The notes below the pieces were generated by a model. That model worked only from the letters and a program-made list of their open reading frames with translations, had not been told where the DNA came from and ran no database searches. Both the position numbers and the translations under genes were made by a program. 64,000 bases of DNA from Polaribacter aquimarinus (GTDB lineage Bacteria > Bacteroidota > Bacteroidia > Flavobacteriales > Flavobacteriaceae): the NCBI RefSeq assembly GCF_003129485.1, contig NZ_QFFG01000001.1, positions 682,001-746,000 on the forward strand. The letters are read 5' to 3'. Of this stretch, positions 34,131-41,973 are shown in pieces. How positions within the stretch are numbered: the first letter of the stretch is position 1; every line of letters starts with the position of its first letter.

Positions 34131-37100
34131 TATCTTGGACTTCCAATAAAATTGTTTAATTCTAGTTTAATAAATTTATAGATATCATTATTAGTTTTTT
34201 GCAATTGATTGTAAGAGTGATTTACAATTCGTTCTCTTACAATTTCTTTAGCAATGTCTGAATTCGGCAAACCATTTACTAAACAATTTTCCATATTGTT
34301 ACTTATTGTTGTAATCAATTTATCCTGTAATAACGTATATTTAAAATGTTGTTTACGCTCTTGTCTAATGGCATTTTGTACAATTAGTTGATCTACCCAA
34401 ACCAAGTCTTTAGCATCGTTATAATACGAAACAATTAATTGTGGAATGGTTATTTGTTGCAATCCTGCATTGAAAATAGTTCCAGTAATATGTTGGTTTT
34501 CTACTTTTACATCACTTATTGTAGCATCTTTATACAAATCAGAATTGGTTACATTACCAGCTGCTTGTAAGTTAAATTTGGTGGGTTGTTCTTCAAATGC
34601 TACAGGCGTAAACTCATCTGGATTAAACGTTTTTGGAATAGAATCTTGTATTTTTGACCAAGCAATTCCTTCAAAATCTATTCTAAAACTAGTAACCTCT
34701 TTAGGCACTAGTTTATGCTTTACATGGTATTTGGCGTTATAGGTAGCTAATTCTTTATTGTCGTCATTATATAACGTTCCTTTTAAAACCACATCTGCAG
34801 GTACATTGTCTATATTTTGAATTTCGCCAATAATTGCATAACTATTATTTACTTTTACCAATTTGGCTTTTAATATTTCTAAAACAGGTTGTTTTAAAAC
34901 ATCTTCATGGTAGGTATGTTCTGTGGTAACACGTCTTCTACCTTGATTAAAATATTGGGTACTATTTTTACTGTACAATTGATTTGGAGGTAAGTCTTGC
35001 TCAATTTTGGTAGGTTCTATATACCATTTCCCATCAACTTTAATCAAGTCTTTGTATATGGTTTTATTAATTTTCTCTAAAGGTGTAATCCATTGTGTTA
35101 GCACCTTAACGGCAGCAAAACTATCTGTTTGTTTGATAATTTCTGTAGAAATAGCATCTAATTTTCCGTAAGAATTTAAAATTCCATCAGTTACAGAAAC
35201 TTCTAACATAAACTGAGCAATCGTTTTTTTATTTTTCGGATTGATAAGTTTGTAACTCTTTTCAAACTCTTTAAAATCTAAAGCATCGTAATATGCCATA
35301 ATTGCGTTTTCTGGAGTTCTTTGAGTATCATTTTTTAAATAGAATATATACATTCCATACCCAAAAAAGAACAGTACAATTGCACTCCATATATGTATGG
35401 AAAGCAATAACTTTGAAGGAAATTTAGTGAATTTTAGTTTGAAGTTTTGAAAATCGCTTGGTTTAAAATTGCTAAGTTTTAAACTCTGTAAAAAAACGGA
35501 TTGGATGTTTAAAATAAAAGCAATGATTACGGTTAAAAAAGGAATAATTCCCCAAAGTAACTTTAAACTTTTAGCCACATCTTCTTTTGGTAAAATAGAA
35601 GACAGAGGAGGTACATTTAGTTTTTCCCAAACCATAATTCCGTTTTCTAAAGGCGGTAGCCGTTGCCATCCACAGAAATACAAAATAGGATCATAGAATT
35701 TATCATTAGAAAAAACATATTTTAAATTATACTTTTCTGGAGTGGTTAAAAATTGTTGCAACGAACCAATACCAGCAACTCCTTTAAATTTAGAATTTTC
35801 TAAGCGTTCTATAGGTCTTGTTGTTAATTCTGGCAATCTTCTTGCAGAATGGTAGTTGCCATCAACAGTCATGGCATTAGTTTGTGCAGACAACCACGCC
35901 ATTTGATCACCAAAACCTAAGGTTAAAAAGCGCCATTTATCATGTTGATCTTGGTTTAAAAAGTTAACAATAGGTAACATTTTAATTTTTTGTGGTTGTG
36001 AAGGCCTAAAATACCCAAGACTCATTGTAAAAACTACCATTGCCAAAAAAAGACTAGCCAGAAATCCAGCAAATAATTTATGGTAAACCGCTCCAAATTT
36101 TGAAACCATTAATATCTTTAAATCGCCATTTATCAATCGAAAAATAAATTCACCAATCATTGGTAAAGACATAATTGATGCCCATAAAGTAAATCGATCT
36201 AAGGTTAAAATATTAAATGCATTTTCACCTAAAATGAGTTTAGGAATTGGCGTGGTACCTCCTGTGCCCAAAACCGTTAACATGGCTATAGAAAGACCAA
36301 AAAATAGATAACGTTTGCTAAAATATCTGTAAAAAATATAAGGCAGCAACAATAATATGATTCCCCAAGGAATAAAAAAGAACACCAAACCAGAAGAGGT
36401 AATTTCGAGAAAATTATCTCTAGAACCATGAGGAATTGGGACTTGAGTTATGGGGTTGTTTTTAGAATTAATCCAATACGGAAAAATGCAAAATACAATT
36501 AGAAAGAGTGATGAAAATCCAAATAAAAGATTTCGTTTAAGTTGTTTAAAAAAAACTCTTATAAATATTTTGAAAGTCACTTCTTTATATGAAGTCACTT
36601 TTTCTCTAGATTTATCCATTATCACTGTTCCAATTAAAGGAAATATGAAAAAGACCATTCCAAAAATAGGAGTAACATGATGTGAAGTTACGGTAACCGC
36701 AATAAGCGATAATGATGTAAACAAGTATCGATACCTACCGGTTTTTAACCATAAATAAATTTCGGGTAATGCATGCATTAAAATAGAAATACCAACAATA
36801 CTAGGTAACTGCCCAAAAACATGTAAGGTTTCTAAAAATGATGAAGATAAAGAAGCAAATAAAGCGGTGTAGCCTGCTACTTTTCTATTTCCAGTCATTA
36901 ATAAAGAAAAACGATATGAACCCGTAATAAAGAGCACTATACCTATTAATGCAACTGTAAACAATCCAAATTTCAAGCCTCCTATTAAAGATAAAGCGGC
37001 AATAGATTGATGTACTAAAGGCGGATAACTCATTACTGTAAAACCAGTATACCATTTGTAACTCCAGGGTTCAAACCAACTATTAGCATAATGATCTGCA

Positions 37101-37219
37101 AAAAACAAATGAATTAATGCATCATAGGTGGTTTCTAGTGTAAAAAAAATAGCAGCACCATGAAAAGCAACTCCAAAAAGTAAAGCGGCAATTAAAAAAG
37201 TATTGGTCTTTTGTTTCAT
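34130..37219 (-). CDS. Large GT-C-like membrane protein, putative polysaccharide synthase component
   Basis: A 1029-residue protein starting at ATG 37219; a TTG two codons earlier is less likely. About 10-12 membrane helices fill ~5-400 with a GT-C-like first loop (ETTYDALIHLFFADHYANS, acidic residue and His). A periplasmic segment follows (PERTREL-like TRPIERLENSKFKGVAG), then helices near 548-568 and 610-632, then a long soluble tail with an NTF2-like part (~640-740) and beta domains. The N-terminus resembles the '6-pyruvoyl-tetrahydropterin synthase-related' membrane proteins. It probably transfers sugars from a lipid carrier. First gene of the minus operon. Confidence 0.6.
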   Translation of the reverse strand: MKQKTNTFLIAALLFGVAFHGAAIFFTLETTYDALIHLFFADHYANSWFEPWSYKWYTGFTVMSYPPLVHQSIAALSLIGGLKFGLFTVALIGIVLFITGSYRFSLLMTGNRKVAGYTALFASLSSSFLETLHVFGQLPSIVGISILMHALPEIYLWLKTGRYRYLFTSLSLIAVTVTSHHVTPIFGMVFFIFPLIGTVIMDKSREKVTSYKEVTFKIFIRVFFKQLKRNLLFGFSSLFLIVFCIFPYWINSKNNPITQVPIPHGSRDNFLEITSSGLVFFFIPWGIILLLLPYIFYRYFSKRYLFFGLSIAMLTVLGTGGTTPIPKLILGENAFNILTLDRFTLWASIMSLPMIGEFIFRLINGDLKILMVSKFGAVYHKLFAGFLASLFLAMVVFTMSLGYFRPSQPQKIKMLPIVNFLNQDQHDKWRFLTLGFGDQMAWLSAQTNAMTVDGNYHSARRLPELTTRPIERLENSKFKGVAGIGSLQQFLTTPEKYNLKYVFSNDKFYDPILYFCGWQRLPPLENGIMVWEKLNVPPLSSILPKEDVAKSLKLLWGIIPFLTVIIAFILNIQSVFLQSLKLSNFKPSDFQNFKLKFTKFPSKLLLSIHIWSAIVLFFFGYGMYIFYLKNDTQRTPENAIMAYYDALDFKEFEKSYKLINPKNKKTIAQFMLEVSVTDGILNSYGKLDAISTEIIKQTDSFAAVKVLTQWITPLEKINKTIYKDLIKVDGKWYIEPTKIEQDLPPNQLYSKNSTQYFNQGRRRVTTEHTYHEDVLKQPVLEILKAKLVKVNNSYAIIGEIQNIDNVPADVVLKGTLYNDDNKELATYNAKYHVKHKLVPKEVTSFRIDFEGIAWSKIQDSIPKTFNPDEFTPVAFEEQPTKFNLQAAGNVTNSDLYKDATISDVKVENQHITGTIFNAGLQQITIPQLIVSYYNDAKDLVWVDQLIVQNAIRQERKQHFKYTLLQDKLITTISNNMENCLVNGLPNSDIAKEIVRERIVNHSYNQLQKTNNDIYKFIKLELNNFIGSPR

Positions 37220-37293
37220 ACACAAATTATCTTATGTAAAGATAATCGGATTTCTAATATCGTTAAAATTTATTTAACTAAAGGAAAATGCCA

Positions 37294-37328
37294 TTCGTCT
37301 AAACATCGAGCAGGTTTTGGCGCGAAAT
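37294..37328 (+). promoter_or_regulatory. Bipartite element, site 5 (upstream of REC-GT2 gene)
   Basis: TTCGTCTAAACATC (37294-37307) is identical to site 2. The right half TTTTGGCGCGAAAT (37315-37328) agrees at about 8 of 14 positions with TTTCGTCGACAGTT. A -7 box TACATTTG at 37354-37361 starts 60 nt after the left half. It lies between the divergent GT-C operon and the REC-GT2 operon. Confidence 0.6.
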
Positions 37329-37353
37329 GTGAAAAGCAACTTCCATGCTAACG

Positions 37354-37361
37354 TACATTTG
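37354..37361 (+). promoter_or_regulatory. -7 box of the REC-GT2 operon
   Basis: TACATTTG matches TAnnTTTG, 29 nt before the ATG at 37391. No clear TTTG at -33. Confidence 0.5.
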
Positions 37362-37390
37362 TAGCGTATTTAACACAAAAACAGAACAAG

Positions 37391-38599
37391 ATGAAAGTAT
37401 TAGCAATAGACGATCAGAAATTAGTTTTAATCCCATTAGAACTTAGATTAAAAGAATTAGGTTATGATGTAAAAACAGCAACTTCTGCTCTTTCGGGTAA
37501 AGTATTAATTGATTCTTTTCAACCAGATTTAGTTATTGTAGACATAAATATGCCTACTACCTCTGGTTTAGATATTGTGAATTACATTAGAGAAGAAAAA
37601 CAATCTGAAACTCCAATAATGATTTTATCTGGAAATACTGATGATAAAATTATTGCAAAAGCTTTTGATTTAGGAGTGAATGACTATATGAAAAAACCAC
37701 TAAGTTTAGGAGAGGTTTGTGCTAGAACTAAGAGATTAATTGGCTTACCACAACAAAATAAATTAGCAAAAAATTTTCAAGATGTTTTAATACAGAAAAG
37801 GTGTGTTGGCGTTGTTATTCCTTGTTACAATGAAGAAGAGCGTCTGTTAAGTGCAGCATTTACTTCATTTATCAAGAAAAACTCTGGATACCATTTGTGT
37901 TTTGTTAACGATGGTAGTAAAGACAATACATTGCAAGTATTAAACGAATTAAGAAAAGGTAGAGAAGATTTTATTACTGTATATGATTGTGAACAAAATG
38001 GAGGAAAAGCAGAGGCTGTAAGATTAGGAATGTTGCACATGGCTAAAAAGCAAGATTTGGATTACATCGGGTTTTTAGATGCCGATTTATCTACAGATTT
38101 ATCAGATTTTGATGACTTAGTAAGCACTATAGAAAGTTCAGATTACAAGATTGTAAGTGGTTCTAGAATTAGTAGAATGGGAGCGAATATTACCAAAGAA
38201 TCAGCAAGAAAAATAATCAGTTTATCAGTAAATTATATCATTAGAAAAATACTTTCTATGGATTTTAAAGACACGCAATGTGGCGCTAAAATCTTTCATA
38301 AAGATGTTATTGAAACTTCATTTAATGACAAATTTGTAACGCAATGGATTTTTGATGTGGAAATTTTTAAAAGAATTACACTAAAATATGGCTTAGAGAA
38401 TGCTAAAAAAATGCTTTGTGAGCAACCTCTAAAAAGATGGATTCATGCAGATGGTTCTAAACTATCTATGAAAGATTCTTTTAAAATTATTGGTCAGTTA
38501 GGACAAATAGCGTTGCATTACAGAAATAAAAAAACAAAACCCGCCAAAGAAATTGAAATCAATTTAAATGATGATATGTTACTATCTAAATCTGCTTAA
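37391..38599 (+). CDS. Response-regulator receiver fused to a GT2 glycosyltransferase
   Basis: A 402-residue fusion. Residues 1-118 are a receiver: DD at 7-8, phosphoacceptor Asp51 in VIVDINMP, Ser80 in LSGNTDD, Lys101 in YMKKPLS. After a linker, residues ~138-370 are a GT2 of the dolichyl-phosphate-mannose-synthase type: VVIPCYNEEERL, VNDGSKDNT, NGGKAEAVRLG, the metal-binding FLDADLS (D230, D232), and CGAKIFHKDV. All catalytic motifs look intact. Phosphorylation could switch sugar transfer directly. The nearest phosphate donors are the kinases and HPt at 17756-21476. Followed 8 nt later by a degenerate GT2 and then manA. Confidence 0.92.
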   Translation: MKVLAIDDQKLVLIPLELRLKELGYDVKTATSALSGKVLIDSFQPDLVIVDINMPTTSGLDIVNYIREEKQSETPIMILSGNTDDKIIAKAFDLGVNDYMKKPLSLGEVCARTKRLIGLPQQNKLAKNFQDVLIQKRCVGVVIPCYNEEERLLSAAFTSFIKKNSGYHLCFVNDGSKDNTLQVLNELRKGREDFITVYDCEQNGGKAEAVRLGMLHMAKKQDLDYIGFLDADLSTDLSDFDDLVSTIESSDYKIVSGSRISRMGANITKESARKIISLSVNYIIRKILSMDFKDTQCGAKIFHKDVIETSFNDKFVTQWIFDVEIFKRITLKYGLENAKKMLCEQPLKRWIHADGSKLSMKDSFKIIGQLGQIALHYRNKKTKPAKEIEINLNDDMLLSKSA

Positions 38600-38607
38600 A
38601 AATAGAG

Positions 38608-39030
38608 ATGAAAACAGGAATAATACTACTTTTCTTTAATGATGAAAAAGAGATTACTGAAAACTATTTTAAAGTATTTTTAAATAACAGAGCCTCTAAT
38701 TTCTGTTTTGTAAATAATGCAAGTAAAGACAAAACATTAGACAAATTAAAAGAAATTAAAAAATTTAACTACAAGAATATTTCAATTATAGATATAAAAA
38801 GAAATAAAGGTAAAAACGCAGCAATTAAAGCTGGTGTAAGATATCTAAAGAATAATGAAGATTTTAATTCTATTGTTTATTTTGAGTTTTCTAAATATAG
38901 AAAACATAAAAACCCAGAGCATCTTCTTCAATGTATTGACGACAATAAAAAAGTAATAAATATCATCTCAAAAGCCTCTAATAGAAAAATTTTAAAAAAT
39001 GTTTTTTCTCTCGAAGAAATTATAAAATAA
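38608..39030 (+). CDS. Degenerate, truncated GT2-like protein
   Basis: A 140-residue protein resembling the front half of the GT2 domain upstream: ILLFFNDEKEITENYF for IPCYNEEERL, FVNNASKDKTLDKLKEI for FVNDGSKDNTLQVLNEL, and NKGKNAAIKAGVRYL for NGGKAEAVRLGML. The DxD motif is missing (YFEFSKYRK where FLDADLS should be) and the acceptor half is absent, so catalysis is unlikely. It has no frameshifts and lies in a tight operon, which suggests a retained binding or regulatory role rather than a fresh pseudogene. That role is inference. Confidence 0.75.
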   Translation: MKTGIILLFFNDEKEITENYFKVFLNNRASNFCFVNNASKDKTLDKLKEIKKFNYKNISIIDIKRNKGKNAAIKAGVRYLKNNEDFNSIVYFEFSKYRKHKNPEHLLQCIDDNKKVINIISKASNRKILKNVFSLEEIIK

Positions 39031-39037
39031 AAACAGA

Positions 39038-40261
39038 ATGAATACAGCAACTCTTTCACCTAAATTACTTCCTATAATTGGAAAAACACAAAATTATGCT
39101 TGGGGTGGTAAAAATTATATCTCAGAATTATTAAAAATAAAATCAAATCATCAGAAATGTGCTGAGTATTGGTTGGGTGCTCATACAAGTGCACCTTCAT
39201 TTATTTCTACATTAAAAGGAAATATTCCTTTAGATACTTATTTAAAAAATAATTTATTTGAAAGTTTAGGTAAAGAGACACTTCATAAGTTTGGTAAACT
39301 TCCTTTTTTATTCAAAGTCTTAGATGTAAAAGAAATGCTATCAATACAAGTTCATCCAACAAAAAAGGCTGCAGAAATAGGATTTAAACTTGAAAATGAT
39401 TTGGGTATTCCGTTGAATGCACCTTACAGAAATTACAAAGATGACAACCATAAACCTGAAATTATGGTAGCCTTAAGTGAATTTTGGTTATTACATGGTT
39501 TCTTGCCCAAAGATAAACTAGAAAAAGTATTAAAAAACACTAAGGAGCTAGCCTCATTAATGCCTATTTTTATAAAAGATGGATATTTAGGATTATATAA
39601 GAAAGTTATGAGTTTCTCTAAGGAAGAAATTTACAAGATATTAAATCCTTTAACTCAAAGAATTATGCCATTGTATTGGGCAGGAAAATTAGAGAAAAAC
39701 TCTCCAGATTATTGGGCTGCAAAAGCAGTTGCTAGTTCAGCGGAGAAAAACAACTTGGATAAGGGAATCTTTTCTATTTATTTTTTTAATCTTGTTCAGT
39801 TACAAAAAGGGGAAGCTATTTTCCAAGATGCTGGTGTTCCTCATGCATACCTAGAAGGTCAGAATATAGAATTAATGGCTAATTCTGATAATGTTTTACG
39901 CGGAGGATTAACACAGAAGCACATAGATGTAAATGAACTACTCAAACATATATCTTTTAAAGCTACAATTCCTAATATTTTAAATGGCGAAAAACAAAAA
40001 GATAATTTAGAAAGAATTTTTCTTACTCCAGTAAAAGATTTTGAACTAAGTGAAATTAAAATCCCAATTTCTAAAGTTTACAAATCGGTATCAAAAACAC
40101 CACAAATTTTATTATTGTTAAAAGGAGAAGTTGAAATCAGAGATAAAAATAATTCATTAAAACTAACTAAAGGGCAATCTGTTTTTCTAAAAGCAAACTG
40201 TGATTATGAGATTGTTTCCTTAAAAAATGCAATTGTTTACAAAGCAAAAGTAGGAAACTAA
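39038..40261 (+). CDS. manA: Mannose-6-phosphate isomerase, class I
   Basis: A 407-residue zinc enzyme converting fructose-6-phosphate and mannose-6-phosphate. Metal ligands are Q104 and H106 in LSIQVHPTKK, E141 in DNHKPEIM and H269 in AGVPHAYLEG. The N-terminus YAWGGKNYISELL and the active-site loop NVLRGGLTQKH are as expected. It is the third gene of the REC-GT2 operon, 8 nt after the degenerate GT2, and provides mannose-6-phosphate for GDP-mannose. This points to mannose in the polysaccharide. No manB or manC is in the window. Confidence 0.94.
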   Translation: MNTATLSPKLLPIIGKTQNYAWGGKNYISELLKIKSNHQKCAEYWLGAHTSAPSFISTLKGNIPLDTYLKNNLFESLGKETLHKFGKLPFLFKVLDVKEMLSIQVHPTKKAAEIGFKLENDLGIPLNAPYRNYKDDNHKPEIMVALSEFWLLHGFLPKDKLEKVLKNTKELASLMPIFIKDGYLGLYKKVMSFSKEEIYKILNPLTQRIMPLYWAGKLEKNSPDYWAAKAVASSAEKNNLDKGIFSIYFFNLVQLQKGEAIFQDAGVPHAYLEGQNIELMANSDNVLRGGLTQKHIDVNELLKHISFKATIPNILNGEKQKDNLERIFLTPVKDFELSEIKIPISKVYKSVSKTPQILLLLKGEVEIRDKNNSLKLTKGQSVFLKANCDYEIVSLKNAIVYKAKVGN

Positions 40262-40271
40262 AGGCTTAGTA

Positions 40272-41894
40272 TTATTCAACCCCTAAAGATATAAACTGAA
40301 ACGTATTTCCATCAAACAATCCTTTGTCAGACAATTTTAAAGAAGGAATTACCAACAACGCCATAAACGATAAACTCATATAAGGCGCTCTTAATTTGCT
40401 ACCCATTTGTTTTGCCATTGTATCTAATTCTGCATAAGCCTTTCCAATTTCTTGAGCCGATTTATCAGACATAATTCCGGCTACTGGTAGCGAAACAATT
40501 TTCTCTTTAGATTCATTAACAGCACAAACTCCTCCTCTATTTTCTATGATTAAATTAACCGCTTTACAAATAGCTTCATCAGAAACTCCAACTGCAATAA
40601 TATTGTGCGAATCGTGCCCAACTGAACTTGCAATAGCACCTTCTTTGATTCCGAAATTTTTGATAAACGCTATAGCCGGTTCATCATTTTGATAACGATT
40701 GACAACCGTCATTTTTAAAACATCTGTTGTTGTATTTGAGACTAAATTCCCATCAACAATTAAAGAATCTGATTCTATTTGATTGGTTACTAATTCGCCA
40801 TCCAAGGCTTCAATAACTCTTATTTTTTTTGCTGAAGATTCAAGTCTAAAATCTGCAATTTGTTTTTTATCCGTATTAAAATTATTCAGAACTTCAAAAT
40901 CGACAGATTTTATAAATGATTTTCCATTTTTAGCAACCAATTCTCCATTGATATAGGTTTCTAAAACGTTGAATTTCTCCAAAGTATCAACGATAACAAA
41001 ATCTGCAAAATCACCTTTTTGCAACAAACCAACCTCTAAATTATAATGTTTTACGGGGTTTATACAAGCTGCTTGTAAAACTTTAAAAACATCAATTCCT
41101 TTAGCTACAGCTCTTTCACACAATTGATTGATGTGCCCTAACAACAAATCATCTGGATGTTTATCATCAGAACAAAACATCATATTCTCAAAATGTTCAG
41201 GTAACAAATCAATTAGAGCTTCAAAGTTTTTTGCTGCAGAACCTTCTCTTATAATCACCTTCATTCCTTTTTGTAATTTCTCTAAAGCTTCCTCGTAAGA
41301 AAAACACTCATGGTCTGTAGAAATTCCTGCTGCAATATATTTGGTTACATCATCACCTCTTAAACCAGGAGCGTGACCATCTATAGGTTTGTTGTTATTC
41401 TTTGCATGCTGAATTTTCTTTAAAACTTCTGCATCGTCAAATAAAACACCCGGATAATTCATCATTTCTGCTAAATATTTGATGTCAGGATTCTCCATTA
41501 TCTTTTGAATATCATCAGAATCAATTATTGCACCCGCACTTTCAAAAGAAGTTGCTGGCACACAACTTGGTGCTCCAAAATTGAATTTCAACGGAACTTT
41601 TTTTCCGTTTTCAATCATAAAATCGACACCTTTTACACCCAAAACATTGGCAATTTCATGTGGATCAGAAACCGTTGCTACAGTTCCGTGTACAACTGCA
41701 ATTTTGGCAAATTCACTAGGCACTAACATTGAACTTTCTATGTGAATATGTGCATCTACAAAACCTGGTAAAATGTAATTTTCTTTGTTATGATTAGCTT
41801 CTCGAACTTCTAAAATTCGATTGTTTTCAACAACAATTTCTCCTTTTAAAATTCGTTTATTTAGAATATCAACAATATTACCTTGTACAATCAT
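40272..41894 (-). CDS. ade: Adenine deaminase
   Basis: A 540-residue amidohydrolase of the bacterial Ade family (adenine to hypoxanthine, purine salvage). The metal motif [13 protein letters not shown] places H49 and H51; the typical segments [34 protein letters not shown] and [13 protein letters not shown] are present, as is the C-terminal Ade domain with [11 protein letters not shown]. Length is normal. It converges on manA with a 10-nt gap and no visible terminator. Confidence 0.95.
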   Translation of the reverse strand: MIVQGNIVDILNKRILKGEIVVENNRILEVREANHNKENYILPGFVDAHIHIESSMLVPSEFAKIAVVHGTVATVSDPHEIANVLGVKGVDFMIENGKKVPLKFNFGAPSCVPATSFESAGAIIDSDDIQKIMENPDIKYLAEMMNYPGVLFDDAEVLKKIQHAKNNNKPIDGHAPGLRGDDVTKYIAAGISTDHECFSYEEALEKLQKGMKVIIREGSAAKNFEALIDLLPEHFENMMFCSDDKHPDDLLLGHINQLCERAVAKGIDVFKVLQAACINPVKHYNLEVGLLQKGDFADFVIVDTLEKFNVLETYINGELVAKNGKSFIKSVDFEVLNNFNTDKKQIADFRLESSAKKIRVIEALDGELVTNQIESDSLIVDGNLVSNTTTDVLKMTVVNRYQNDEPAIAFIKNFGIKEGAIASSVGHDSHNIIAVGVSDEAICKAVNLIIENRGGVCAVNESKEKIVSLPVAGIMSDKSAQEIGKAYAELDTMAKQMGSKLRAPYMSLSFMALLVIPSLKLSDKGLFDGNTFQFISLGVE

Positions 41895-41973
41895 ATTTGA
41901 CGCTTTTACACAAAATTACAAATAATAAAAATTGATGTATTGCTCTTTGTAAACTTTATGGTATTTTTATTTT

